A stretch of DNA of 64,000 bases from Brevibacterium sp. XM4083 (GCF_006489205.2 NZ_VFYR02000001.1:732563-796562), one strand, 5' to 3'. Counted from the first letter of the stretch, positions 46,317 through 54,631 are shown. Notes: a model not told the origin generated them from the letters alone. Numbers and translations are program-made.

Positions 46317-47495
46317 ATGACCGAGCACATCGTCATCGGCGCCGGGCTCGCCGGGGCCGCCGCCGCGTGGGCGCTGACCGCACGCGGAGAGAACGTCACC
46401 GTCCTCGAACAGCACCGCCCGGCCAACGCGCGCGGAAGCTCGCACGGCTCAGCCCGGATCTTCCGCTATGCCTACCCCGAACGCCTCTACGCCGAGCTCG
46501 TCGTCCGCGCCCGCGACCTGTGGACAGCTGTCGAAGAGGCTGCCGACACCGAACTCATCACACCCACCGGTGCCCTCGATTTCGGGGAGGCCAGACACAC
46601 GGGGCAGCTGACCGGCGTCTTCGACGCTCTCGGGATCGACCACGAAGTGCTCAGCGCCGAGGCCGCCCATGCCCGGTGGCCGCAGTTCGCCTTCGACACG
46701 GAGGTGCTCTGGCATCCCGACGCTGGGGTCATCGACGCCGAGCGGTCGGTGCGGACGCTGCTCGACCTCGCCCTCGCCACCGGCCGTGCCCGAGTCTTCG
46801 AGGACTGGACCGTGGCCGCGGTGGACCGGCGGTCGACGGGGAGCCTGCGGGTCACCTCGGCGGCCGGGGACATGGTTGACGCTGCATCCGTCATCGTCGC
46901 GGCAGGCGGCTGGCTGCCGGCGCTGCTGGGGGATCTCGGCCTGCCGACCGGATTCCTCTCCTCCCTGCCGACGTTCGAAGTTCGCCAGGAGCAGGCGTTC
47001 CACCTGCCCTACCGCGACACCATCGGCGGTGGGCGCCCGGCACGGGACTGGCCGACGTTCATCCACAATTGTGCGGAGATCTTCACCTACGGGCTGCCCG
47101 GCGGACGCGACGCCGGATTCGCCGGGCAGAAGCTCGCACAGTTCAACGGCGGGCGCGTCATCGGCTCCGCCCTCGACCAGGACGGCCAGATCACCGAGGC
47201 GATGCGGCAGCGGATGATCGCCTACGCACGGGCGCATCTGCCGGGACTCGTGCCGGAACTCTTTGCGGAGACGACCTGTCTGTTCACGAACACGCCGAGC
47301 GAGGACTTCCTCATCGATTCCGTCGGCGGGGTCACCATCGTCTCCGCGTGCTCGGGACACGGGGCGAAGTTCGCTCCGCTGCTCGGCGAGTTCGCCGCAG
47401 CGCTGGCGACCGGCGGCGGGGTCCGCGACCGGATCGGCGGGGGCGTGCCCGAGGAGTTCCGTGCCGCCCACCACGCGCACCTGTCCCGACGGTGA
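46317..47495 (+). CDS. Sarcosine-oxidase-like FAD-dependent oxidoreductase
   Basis: A 392-residue DAO-superfamily enzyme of the monomeric sarcosine oxidase/N-methyltryptophan oxidase group. Seen: HIVIGAGLAGAAAAWAL (FAD-binding), SSHGSARIFRYAYPE (the RxxR flavin and substrate region), and TTCLFTNTPSEDFLID near residue 320, whose Cys corresponds to the one that binds FAD covalently in this group. It should oxidise an N-methyl or secondary amine, giving hydrogen peroxide and an aldehyde. Start ATG 46317 follows GGGGAGGAG. Its stop abuts the stop of the convergent hydrolase gene (TGATCA). A one-carbon link to fhs nearby is possible. Confidence 0.86.
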   Translation: MTEHIVIGAGLAGAAAAWALTARGENVTVLEQHRPANARGSSHGSARIFRYAYPERLYAELVVRARDLWTAVEEAADTELITPTGALDFGEARHTGQLTGVFDALGIDHEVLSAEAAHARWPQFAFDTEVLWHPDAGVIDAERSVRTLLDLALATGRARVFEDWTVAAVDRRSTGSLRVTSAAGDMVDAASVIVAAGGWLPALLGDLGLPTGFLSSLPTFEVRQEQAFHLPYRDTIGGGRPARDWPTFIHNCAEIFTYGLPGGRDAGFAGQKLAQFNGGRVIGSALDQDGQITEAMRQRMIAYARAHLPGLVPELFAETTCLFTNTPSEDFLIDSVGGVTIVSACSGHGAKFAPLLGEFAAALATGGGVRDRIGGGVPEEFRAAHHAHLSRR

Positions 47496-48383
47496 TCACA
47501 CCTGGGCCGAGAGCCACGTGACCACATCGGCGGCGAAATCCTCCGGCGCCTCGAGGACAGCGAGATGCCCGACGCCCGGGAACCGTGTGACCTCGGGACG
47601 TCCGGGCAGTGCCGCGGCGAGTGCGTCGGCGTGGGCGACGGGGATCCACGGATCGGACTCACCCCACGCGATCCGCACGGGGCACCGCACCTTCGCGAGA
47701 CGAGCGGCGATCGGGTCCGTGTGCTCCGGTCGCAGTGCCGCGATCTGCCGGTAGTACGCCGCCTGACCGGCCGGGGTCGTCCACGGCCGCGCAAGCTCGG
47801 TGATCCACTCCCGTGACAGCTCGGGGCCACCCGCCCCGGCGATGTACTCGGTGACGAGGGCCCGATGCAGCGCCGGCGGGAGCGCGGCGAAGACACCTTC
47901 GTTCTCCGCGACGAGACGGAAGAACGGAGACCCCCACGGCGGCAGGGTGACGATGTCGCTGAGATGCAGCGAGCCGAAGACGCTGCCCTCGAACAGGTGT
48001 GCGCCGAGAGCTGTGGCGCCGCCGATGTCATGGGCGATGACATGGGGCGCGGCAAGGCCCCAGTGGCGCAGCAGACGCGCGAACCGCGTGCGCTGAGCGA
48101 CGAGATCGACCGGCGAGGCGGCATTCGCCTCGAGCGAACCGCCGTACCCGGGCATGTCCCACAGGTGCACGCGCCACCGGCTGCTCAGCCGGCGGGCCAG
48201 CGGCAGCCACATCCTCGACGACCAGGGCGTGCCGTGGCAGATGACGACACCGCCGAGGCTGTCGCCGCCGGTCGCATCGAGCACGTACGTCCCGATCCGT
48301 GCTGTCGACGAGGCGTCGGGACCGCAGGGAATCGGGACGGCGACGCAGTCGGGTGCCGGGACCTCTGTGGGTGGGATGCACAT
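47496..48383 (-). CDS. Alpha/beta hydrolase with Asp nucleophile, haloalkane dehalogenase/epoxide hydrolase type
   Basis: A 295-residue hydrolase. Seen: HGTPWSSRMW (oxyanion region), nucleophile elbow AHDIGG with Asp in place of Ser, acid region WGESDPW and catalytic His in GVGHLAVLEAPE. The Asp nucleophile is typical of haloalkane dehalogenases, epoxide hydrolases and fluoroacetate dehalogenases, so ester hydrolysis by Ser is excluded. The substrate is unknown. It is divergent from a MerR regulator, and its promoter (48390-48420) has MerR-type architecture with the start codon at the expected transcription start, so the mRNA appears leaderless. Confidence 0.86.
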   Translation of the reverse strand: MCIPPTEVPAPDCVAVPIPCGPDASSTARIGTYVLDATGGDSLGGVVICHGTPWSSRMWLPLARRLSSRWRVHLWDMPGYGGSLEANAASPVDLVAQRTRFARLLRHWGLAAPHVIAHDIGGATALGAHLFEGSVFGSLHLSDIVTLPPWGSPFFRLVAENEGVFAALPPALHRALVTEYIAGAGGPELSREWITELARPWTTPAGQAAYYRQIAALRPEHTDPIAARLAKVRCPVRIAWGESDPWIPVAHADALAAALPGRPEVTRFPGVGHLAVLEAPEDFAADVVTWLSAQV

Positions 48384-48389
48384 GCGTCG

Positions 48390-48420
48390 ACGGTAGAACT
48401 TCAGGTCGACCTGAAGTCAA
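48390..48420 (-). promoter_or_regulatory. MerR-type promoter with 20-bp palindrome
   Basis: On the minus strand, -35 TTGACT (48420-48415) and -10 TACCGT (48395-48390) are separated by 19 bp, the long spacer used by MerR activators. Between and over them lies the perfect palindrome ACTTCAGGTCGACCTGAAGT (48398-48417). The hydrolase ATG (48383-48381) is 6 bp past the -10. Confidence 0.8.
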
Positions 48421-48437
48421 GGTGCGATGATGGGGCG

Positions 48438-48833
48438 ATGAGGATCGGAGAGGCCGCAGCGGATCTCGGCATCGCCGCGCATGTGCTGCGGCATTGGGAG
48501 GAGTGCGGCGTCGTCGTGCCCGACCGCACTCCCGCCGGACATCGCAGCTACGACGATGAACACCTTGGTCGGTGCCGGATCGTCATCGCCTGCCAAGGGG
48601 TGGGGATGAGTCTCGCGGAGATCCGGCAGGTCCTCCACCGGAGCGCGGCGGGGAGGGCGGCGGTGATCGCTGAGCGGATCGCTGCCATCCGTCGCCAGAC
48701 GGTCGCCCTCGAGGCGGCCGAGCGCTTCCTCGTCCACGTCGCCGACTGTCGTCACGACCTCATGGCCCGGTGCCCCGACTGCGCCGAGTACGCGGCGACA
48801 CCGACGCGCCGGGGCACCACCTCGGCGCGGTGA
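48438..48833 (+). CDS. MerR-family transcriptional regulator
   Basis: A 131-residue MerR protein. The N-terminal winged helix reads MRIGEAAADLGIAAHVLRHW, then RSYDDEHLGRCRIVIACQ, followed by a dimerisation helix (about 80-110). The C-terminus has three Cys in DCRHDLMARCPDC, which could bind metal or sense redox, but no known metal-site pattern is matched. Start ATG 48438 is 20 bp after the palindrome 48398-48417, which it should bind to activate the divergent hydrolase gene and perhaps repress itself. The effector is unknown. Confidence 0.85.
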   Translation: MRIGEAAADLGIAAHVLRHWEECGVVVPDRTPAGHRSYDDEHLGRCRIVIACQGVGMSLAEIRQVLHRSAAGRAAVIAERIAAIRRQTVALEAAERFLVHVADCRHDLMARCPDCAEYAATPTRRGTTSAR

Positions 48834-48887
48834 GGGCTCGGTCGAAATTCATCGGGTGTCACTGGTCACAAAACGCGCCATGGCAGG

Positions 48888-48893
48888 CAAGAT
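48888..48893 (+). promoter_or_regulatory. Putative -10 of a leaderless fhs transcript
   Basis: CAAGAT ends six bases before ATG 48900, and no Shine-Dalgarno sequence is present. It fits a leaderless start. Confidence 0.4.
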
Positions 48894-48899
48894 GGCCCT

Positions 48900-50609
48900 A
48901 TGAGCATTGATCTTGACATTGCACTCGCCGCCGAGCTCGATCCCATCGTCGATGTCGCCGCTGACCTCGGGCTCGACCCCAAGGACATCATTCCGTTCGG
49001 ATGGACGAAGGCGAAAGTGCCCATCGACGTCCTCGACGCAGCCGCTGAGTCGGCGACCGACGGCGCGCTCATCCTCGTCACCGCGATGAGCCCGACCCCG
49101 GCCGGGGAGGGCAAGACGACGACGAGCATCGGGCTCACCGACGGGCTCAACGAGCTCGCGAAGACGAACCCGGAGATCGGGAAGGCTGTGCTGGCGCTGC
49201 GGGAGCCGAGCATGGGCCCGGTGTTCGGCATGAAGGGCGGGGCCGCCGGCGGTGGGTACGCGCAGGTCGTGCCGATGGAGGACATCAACCTCCACTTCAC
49301 CGGTGACTTCGCGGCGATCGCGGCGGCGAACAACCTCGCTGCGACGATGCTCGACAACCACATCCACCACGGCAACGACCTCGACATCGATCCGCGCCGC
49401 ATCCACATCCGGCGGGTCGTCGACCTCAACGATCGGGCTCTGCGCAACGTCACGATCGGCCTCGGCGGCCTCAATGGGGGAGTGCCGCGGGAGGACCACT
49501 TCGACATCGTCGTCGCCTCAGAGGTCATGGCGGTGTTCTGCCTGGCCACCTCGGTGGCAGACCTCAAGGAACGGCTGGGGCGCATCGTCGTCGCCCACAC
49601 CCGCGACCGTCAGCCGGTCACCGTCGCCGACCTCGGTGCCGCGGGGGCGATGACCGCACTGCTGCGCAATGCGCTCTCCCCGAACCTCGTCCAGAGCCTC
49701 GAGCACTCGCCCGCGTTCATCCACGGCGGACCGTTCGCGAACATCGCCCACGGGTGCAACAGCCTGCTCGCGACGAAGGCGGCGATGACGCTCGGCGACT
49801 GGGTCGTCACCGAGGCCGGGTTCGGCGCCGACCTCGGCGCCGAGAAGTTCCTCGACATCAAATGCCGGGCCGCCGGCATCTGGCCCTCCGCCGTCGTCGT
49901 CGTCGCCACCCTCCGGGCGCTGAAGTACCACGGCGGCATCGACGTGGGCGACGTCGAGACCCCGAACACCGAGGCGGTTCTGGCGGGGATGAGCAACCTC
50001 GAACTCCACTGCTCGAACCTCCGCGACATCTTCGGCCTCACCCCGGTCGTGTGCTTCAACCGGTTCCCCTCGGACACCGACGAGGAGATGGCCGCCGCGA
50101 TCGACCACCTCGACTCGCTCGGCATCGCGGCAGTGGAATCGACGCACTGGGCCGACGGCGGCAAGGGTGCCGTGCCGTTGGCCGAGGCGGTCGTCGCCGC
50201 CGTCGAGAACGCCGGGGACGGAGACGCGGCGGCCCGCGCGCAGTACAGCTACGAGCTCGACCAGCCGCTCGAGGACAAGATCCGCACGATCGCCCAGCGC
50301 ATCTACGGCGCCGCCGACGTCGAGATACCCGCGAAGGTCAAGCGGAAGCTGGCACAGTTCACCGACGAAGGCTACGGCGATGCCCCGATCTGCGTGGCGA
50401 AGACCCAGTACTCGCTGAGCACGGACCCGAGCCTGCGCGGTGCCCCGCAGGGCCACATCATCGAGGTCAGAGACGTGCGCCTGTCCGCCGGCGCCGGGTT
50501 CGTCGTCGTCATCGCCGGCGACATCATGACGATGCCCGGACTGCCGAAGGAGCCGTCGGCGCTGAAGATCGACGTCACCGAGGACGGGAACATCACCGGC
50601 CTGTTCTGA
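48900..50609 (+). CDS. fhs: Formate-tetrahydrofolate ligase
   Basis: A 569-residue enzyme that uses ATP to join formate to tetrahydrofolate, giving 10-formyl-THF for purine and formyl-Met synthesis. Seen: the P-loop TPAGEGKTTTSIGL near residue 65, LREPSMGPVFGMKGGAAGGG near 100, HFTGDFAAI, and a C-terminal VRLSAGAGFVVVIAGDIMTMPG. The length is normal. It is cytoplasmic. It may use formate derived from formaldehyde made by the nearby sarcosine-oxidase-like enzyme; this is inference. The transcript appears leaderless and ends at a long inverted repeat (50650-50701). Confidence 0.95.
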   Translation: MSIDLDIALAAELDPIVDVAADLGLDPKDIIPFGWTKAKVPIDVLDAAAESATDGALILVTAMSPTPAGEGKTTTSIGLTDGLNELAKTNPEIGKAVLALREPSMGPVFGMKGGAAGGGYAQVVPMEDINLHFTGDFAAIAAANNLAATMLDNHIHHGNDLDIDPRRIHIRRVVDLNDRALRNVTIGLGGLNGGVPREDHFDIVVASEVMAVFCLATSVADLKERLGRIVVAHTRDRQPVTVADLGAAGAMTALLRNALSPNLVQSLEHSPAFIHGGPFANIAHGCNSLLATKAAMTLGDWVVTEAGFGADLGAEKFLDIKCRAAGIWPSAVVVVATLRALKYHGGIDVGDVETPNTEAVLAGMSNLELHCSNLRDIFGLTPVVCFNRFPSDTDEEMAAAIDHLDSLGIAAVESTHWADGGKGAVPLAEAVVAAVENAGDGDAAARAQYSYELDQPLEDKIRTIAQRIYGAADVEIPAKVKRKLAQFTDEGYGDAPICVAKTQYSLSTDPSLRGAPQGHIIEVRDVRLSAGAGFVVVIAGDIMTMPGLPKEPSALKIDVTEDGNITGLF

Positions 50610-50649
50610 GGCGCGGTGTCTTCCGAGACACACGGCGCGTCCGGGAATC

Positions 50650-50701
50650 TGCGCCACCTTGAGGGTGGAATCCGAGCCGATTCCGCCCTCACGATGGCGC
50701 A
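50650..50701 (+). terminator. Long imperfect inverted repeat after fhs
   Basis: Two 23-bp arms (50650-50672 and 50679-50701) pair with one G-T pair and a three-base mismatch bulge around CGAGCC. It lies 40 bp after fhs and 97 bp before the stop of the convergent gene, so it may terminate both. The arm length is more than a simple terminator needs. Confidence 0.55.
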
Positions 50702-50797
50702 CATTCGCCGTGGAGTCGGCGCACTCGCTGGTGCCCGGTCTCATCGCCGTGTCAGGTCGGCAGTCGGCGGCCGCCGGCAGACCGGGACGGCGGCTGT

Positions 50798-51376
50798 CTA
50801 CCTCTGGCGCTTGGGCTTTCGCGGCTTCTGGAGCCACGGGCGCAGCAGGCGCGTGCTCACCGGCAGGAAGATGTACGTCATCAGCGGGGTGAGGAGGCAG
50901 ATGTTGAGCAGCACGGAGAGCACCGGAGGCCACGCCGACAGGTGGGGCAGCAGCAGATAGGTCGAGAGCAGGCTGAGGGGGAAGAACGGCAGGAAGATGC
51001 TCACCGCCTGCTTCCAGCGCGGTGGGACGACCGTTTCGGGAATGGTCAGCGCCGTCTCACCCTGGGGTTCGAACCAGCCTTCGATGCCCGTGCGGTGTTC
51101 GACCTTCGTATCCTCGATGAGTTCGGCACCGCTGTCGATCCACCACTTGCGGTCATCGGACTCGTCCCAGGCGCGCAGCGACTTCGCATCGGCGAACCGA
51201 TAGAGGACGTGCCATTCGTTCGAGTCCGGCGCGGTCCGCACCCACCCGGATCCGAGATAGCCGGGACGTTCGCGGGCGAGCTCCTGACCGGCCTGCACCC
51301 ATGCGTTGAAACGGCGGTGGTGTGCGGGCTGGACGGTGCGGGTGATCGCGACGGTGATGGCAGACGGCTGAGGCAT
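50798..51376 (-). CDS. ABM-domain protein with C-terminal membrane anchor
   Basis: A 192-residue protein. Residues about 5-105 resemble an antibiotic biosynthesis monooxygenase (ABM, dimeric ferredoxin-like barrel) domain: ITVAITRTVQPAHHRRFNAW, GYLGSGWVR and EWHVLYRFADAKSLRAW. Residues about 125-180 form two transmembrane helices, and the tail is very basic (LQKPRKPKRQR). This ABM-plus-anchor form is known in actinobacteria and proteobacteria without a proven function. ATG 51376 is chosen because TATAAT ends seven bases before it, giving a leaderless transcript; an in-frame extension to 51502 lacks support. Confidence 0.75.
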   Translation of the reverse strand: MPQPSAITVAITRTVQPAHHRRFNAWVQAGQELARERPGYLGSGWVRTAPDSNEWHVLYRFADAKSLRAWDESDDRKWWIDSGAELIEDTKVEHRTGIEGWFEPQGETALTIPETVVPPRWKQAVSIFLPFFPLSLLSTYLLLPHLSAWPPVLSVLLNICLLTPLMTYIFLPVSTRLLRPWLQKPRKPKRQR

Positions 51377-51383
51377 GATTGCG

Positions 51384-51389
51384 ATTATA
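51384..51389 (-). promoter_or_regulatory. TATAAT -10 of the ABM gene, leaderless spacing
   Basis: A perfect consensus -10 on the minus strand, seven bases before ATG 51376. The -35 is weak. Confidence 0.55.
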
Positions 51390-51621
51390 GGGATCACCGG
51401 GGCGACCGCGATCGCACGGGGTGGCCTCAGGCGACCGTTCGGGTTGGGGCTAAAACGACAATTGAATCCTTTCGATGCATTGCGAGTTTCGATTGCGTTC
51501 AATAGTCAAAGTTGAACAATTAGACGAACCGGGGAGAGGCGAGCAGTGGCGAGAGTTATAGTTCAGAATGCTTCTTGCACCGAGCTAAGAAATTCGAGTA
51601 TGGGTTCCATTGGAGATGCAT

Positions 51622-51638
51622 TCACGTACCATACGTGA
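51622..51638. terminator. Small hairpin past the DUF4062 gene
   Basis: 7-bp perfect arms TCACGTA/TACGTGA around CCA, 45 bp after the stop of the minus-strand gene. A terminator or a protein site. Confidence 0.35.
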
Positions 51639-51682
51639 GTGATTCTGTGGATGCTGGCCAAGGGTTATGTGTAAGTATTCTC

Positions 51683-52531
51683 TCAGTTTATCAGATTAAG
51701 TGTCCGCTGCTTTACTTTGCGTTCTTTCCCTTCGGTCCATGACATGACCGCCTCTGCTTGGTTCGAGGCACCAAGCGTCAGTTCATATGGGATTCGAATC
51801 AGATCGTCACGATGCAGTGTGCGTGGCTCGTCCGGTTCTGCCATGAAAAATACTCCGTCTCCTGCGTCGACTTCTATAGTGAAGTCTTCGGCGTCGCTAC
51901 CCCCCTGGTTGGTGATCTCGATCCATCTTCTCGTGTGGTTTCTCGGATTTCCTTTTGAGTTGTATTTGACCTCGTTCTCTCTTTGGATTTGAATTACAGG
52001 ATCTGCCTCTGCTTCTTTAGGACCATTAACTGCTCCGGCCCACAGGGTTACGTCCCTCTCAATGGCATTTCGCACCGCATCTGCGAGTTCGGAGTCGTCG
52101 GCATACTCCGCGTATAATCCCTTGAAGCTATTCTTGTAATCATTGATCTTTGAGGCGTCGGATAATTGATCACGTGGCACGTCTGCTGAGGAAAAGTAAA
52201 CATGTACTGGAATCTTCGCTTCGATCGCTCTTTGTATTTCTTCGACCGTTCCTGAGATGGCAGAGTCAGTTGCTGATCCAAGTTTATTTCCAAATATTGC
52301 GATGACGATGTCAGCAGAATCAAGGAGTTGGCCGTTGATGACCGATTGGGCACTGTCGGCTGCCGCGGGCACTGCATGGGCTTCATACCTGACTGGGACT
52401 AGATTCACTGCAGCAGATTGTCCTCTGGAGCCGTTCCAGCGAGTCAGCATTCTTTCGATGGCATCGCGTTGTGTTGCGGTGTCGGATGGTGAGGCGATCA
52501 TTACTCGGACTGCGGTGGCAAGGTAAGTCAT
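51683..52531 (-). CDS. DUF4062 (TIR-like) protein with C-terminal beta domain
   Basis: A 282-residue protein. Residues about 5-165 match the DUF4062 pattern: VRVMIASPSDTATQRDAI, LVPVRYEAHAVPAA, SVINGQLLDSADIVIAIFGN, LGSATDSAISGTVEEIQRAI and PVHVYFSS. DUF4062 has a TIR-like Rossmann fold and often occurs in predicted immune proteins; the Glu of SGTVEEI could be catalytic, which is inference. Residues about 175-282 look like an Ig-like beta sandwich. The gene is AT-rich for this genome (one 60-base sample is 40% G+C), has no partner gene and lies in a 1.3-kb AT-rich island, suggesting transfer. AAGGAG lies 12 bases before ATG 52531. Confidence 0.78.
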   Translation of the reverse strand: MTYLATAVRVMIASPSDTATQRDAIERMLTRWNGSRGQSAAVNLVPVRYEAHAVPAAADSAQSVINGQLLDSADIVIAIFGNKLGSATDSAISGTVEEIQRAIEAKIPVHVYFSSADVPRDQLSDASKINDYKNSFKGLYAEYADDSELADAVRNAIERDVTLWAGAVNGPKEAEADPVIQIQRENEVKYNSKGNPRNHTRRWIEITNQGGSDAEDFTIEVDAGDGVFFMAEPDEPRTLHRDDLIRIPYELTLGASNQAEAVMSWTEGKERKVKQRTLNLIN

Positions 52532-52716
52532 CGTTGCTCGTGCTCCTTAAACAAATTCAATTTCGATGAAGTGGCTGTAGTTAAATAAGATCCTAGCTTA
52601 AGCATGCGTGACCAGCGATCGAGTTGCATCGGGTTCCCTGCGGCGCAGCGCCTTCTGGTTACACGGAGGTTGTTGCGAAGTTCGAGATTCCTCGCTGCAG
52701 TGGTCTTGCTTGGTCA

Positions 52717-53517
52717 TCAGGTCTGCGGGGCGCCCGTCACCCGGGCGAGCACCGCGTCGAGGGCGGCCGAGAGGTGCTGCCGGTTGTCCTCGTCCATCCA
52801 CTCGCTGCGCACCTGCGCGTTGATTCCGCCGGGGGTCTCGTGGGCGGCGACGAGATCGGCGATGGGAGTGTCGGTGTCGGCGAGCGTCGTGCCGAGGCCG
52901 ACGAACTGACCGCGGACGACCGCCTCGGCGTCGGTCCTGGCCCACCCCTGGGCGATGAGCCATTCGGTGATCGTTAAGAGGTAGGCGAAGTGCGCGGACA
53001 TCGTCGCCGTCGTCGCCGACAGCGTGCTGAACATCGCTTCGGTCTCCGCGACGACCGTGCCGCCGAGGCGATCGAAGAGCGCTTCGACGGGCGCGTTCCC
53101 CGGGTGGACGGCTGTGAGTCCGCGGCGTTCGCGGACCGCCGGCAGCGGGATGACGCGCACGACGTCCGGGCGGTGGGGGAGCAGAGTCTCGAGGGCGGCG
53201 ACCGAGACGCCGGCGACCGCGCTGACGAGGGTCGTCTCCTCGGGAACGTCGAGCTCGGTGAGGACCTCCTCGACCTGTTGGGGAAGGACGGCGAGGAGGA
53301 CGCGGTCGCTGCGGTCGATGACCTCCTGGTTGGACGCGGCGACCTCGACGTGAGGATAGGTCTCGGCGAGGCGCGCCGAGTGCGCCGCTCCGCGCGGGGA
53401 GAGGACGATGGCGGGAGCGTCCGCCGGGGGGCTCTCCTCTGCTGCCTGTGTGCAGAGTCCGTCGACGATCGCCGCGGCGATCTCCCCGACTCCGATGATG
53501 CCGAGCCTGGTGCCCAT
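52717..53517 (-). CDS. Pyrroline-5-carboxylate reductase-like protein
   Basis: A 266-residue protein of the ProC fold. Seen: N-terminal LGIIGVGEIAAAIVDGL (NAD(P)-binding), VLLAVLPQQVEEVL, LVSAVAGVSVAALE and RVIPLPAVRERRG, then the helical ETPGGINAQV near the end, like ProC's HPGG dimer region. Typical ProC has MPNTP where this protein has IPLPA, so proline synthesis is less sure than the fold; a paralogue with another imine substrate is possible. ATG 53517 follows AGGAGG; a longer in-frame start is not needed. The WYL regulator gene on the same strand ends 43 bp before it. Confidence 0.8.
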   Translation of the reverse strand: MGTRLGIIGVGEIAAAIVDGLCTQAAEESPPADAPAIVLSPRGAAHSARLAETYPHVEVAASNQEVIDRSDRVLLAVLPQQVEEVLTELDVPEETTLVSAVAGVSVAALETLLPHRPDVVRVIPLPAVRERRGLTAVHPGNAPVEALFDRLGGTVVAETEAMFSTLSATTATMSAHFAYLLTITEWLIAQGWARTDAEAVVRGQFVGLGTTLADTDTPIADLVAAHETPGGINAQVRSEWMDEDNRQHLSAALDAVLARVTGAPQT

Positions 53518-53560
53518 CCTCAGTCCTCCTGCGGTCAGCGGTGACTTACTCTGCATTGTG

Positions 53561-54613
53561 TCATCCGGGCCCCGCCGGCGGGGCGGAGTCGCCGTAGCGC
53601 GTGACGAGTTCGGTGCCGATGCGGGCGAGCTCGACGCGCACCGCGGGTGGGTCGAGGACCTCGATCGTCGACCCCCACCCCGCGAGCTGTTCGGCCAGTG
53701 CTGCCGTGAGGTTGGCCCCCACCTCGGCGATGGCGGTGTCCTCATCCGTGGAGATCACGGTGATCTGCCGTCCGAACTGCTGCGTGAGGATCGGCAGCAC
53801 CCAGCGGGGACATCGCACTCGCGCTGTCACTGCCGACCGCAGGGCTTCGACCTCGTCGACGTGAGCCGTCCAGAAGTCGGTGAGGTCGATCTGTCGGTGG
53901 AGGTCCTCGGTCGGACCGGGCCGTGACAGTGCGTCGGGCTCGATGGTGACCTCGGCGTCGGTGAGGGCATCGATCCGGTCGACGGCGAAGGTGCGCACGG
54001 TGGCCTCCCACCCTGATCCGTGTGCGGGCACCTCGGCGGTGACCTCGTGGGCGACGAGGTACCAGACTCCGGCCTTGGCGACGAGTCCGACGGGACAGAT
54101 GGTGACCGTGCGTCCGCGGCCGTCCCTGGTGCGATAGCGCATGCGCCGGTGGGTGCGCGACAGCAGTGCAGAGCGGAGCTCGCCGAGGTGTCCGCTCATG
54201 TCCACGGAATCCTCACCGCCGCTCGCACGTCCCCACGGCGAGTGGTCGTAGTGGACGGTCGTGGCGAGGATCTCGGCCTCTGCCCGCTGGCTCTCGGGGA
54301 GGGCGCGGAGGAGCTTGCGGGTGGCGACGCGCGTCTGCGGGGAAGCGAGACCTGCGGTGCCGAGCATCCAGAACAGGGCATGCGCCTCAGGGGAGCGCAG
54401 GCCCGTGAGGTCGGTGCGGGCGCCACCGAGCAGCTGCCACCCGCCGCCGCGTCCGGGCTGGACGTACACCGGAACACCGGCCGCCAGGAGCGCCTCGAGG
54501 TCTCGTCGCGCGGTGGCCACGGAGATCTCGAGCTCGGCCGCCACCTCGGCGGCGGTGACCTTCCCCCGCCGCTGGAGGAGGAGAAGCAGGGCGAGAAGCC
54601 GATCTGCACGCAT
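53561..54613 (-). CDS. WYL-domain transcriptional regulator
   Basis: A 350-residue regulator. Residues about 1-60 are a DeoR-type winged helix: VTAAEVAAELEISVATARRD. Residues about 145-215 are a WYL domain: VGLVAKAGVWYLVAHE contains the name-giving Trp-Tyr-Leu. A C-terminal WCX-like region follows. WYL proteins sense nucleotides or other ligands and often control stress or DNA-damage genes. It is divergent from a VOC gene and reads toward the ProC-like gene. The -10 CATACT (54625-54620) is six bases before ATG 54613, and the palindrome TATGCGCATA (54622-54631) overlaps it, fitting autoregulation. Confidence 0.86.
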   Translation of the reverse strand: MRADRLLALLLLLQRRGKVTAAEVAAELEISVATARRDLEALLAAGVPVYVQPGRGGGWQLLGGARTDLTGLRSPEAHALFWMLGTAGLASPQTRVATRKLLRALPESQRAEAEILATTVHYDHSPWGRASGGEDSVDMSGHLGELRSALLSRTHRRMRYRTRDGRGRTVTICPVGLVAKAGVWYLVAHEVTAEVPAHGSGWEATVRTFAVDRIDALTDAEVTIEPDALSRPGPTEDLHRQIDLTDFWTAHVDEVEALRSAVTARVRCPRWVLPILTQQFGRQITVISTDEDTAIAEVGANLTAALAEQLAGWGSTIEVLDPPAVRVELARIGTELVTRYGDSAPPAGPG

Positions 54614-54619
54614 AGGACA

Positions 54620-54631
54620 AGTATGCGCATA
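54620..54631 (-). promoter_or_regulatory. Leaderless promoter with palindrome for the WYL regulator
   Basis: The -10 CATACT overlaps the perfect 10-bp palindrome TATGCGCATA (54622-54631). A protein bound there would block the promoter, and it may also affect the divergent VOC gene about 90 bp away. Confidence 0.5.

Larger units (their letters stand above)
51377..51682. other. AT-richer gap before the DUF4062 gene
   Basis: No supported gene. It holds the -10 of the ABM gene (TATAAT, minus, 51389-51384) and an inverted repeat TCACGTA-CCA-TACGTGA (51622-51638), which may end or regulate the downstream minus-strand gene. Base composition shifts from G+C-rich to AT-rich near 51470. Confidence 0.5.

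Noticed and set aside
51055..51085. tRNA-like T-loop (GGTTCGAACC)
   Set aside because: It lies inside the ABM coding sequence and no acceptor or anticodon stem can be formed around it.
51377..52716. A multi-gene defence island
   Set aside because: Only one gene (DUF4062) fits in the AT-rich stretch, with no nuclease, methylase, toxin or mobile-element gene beside it.
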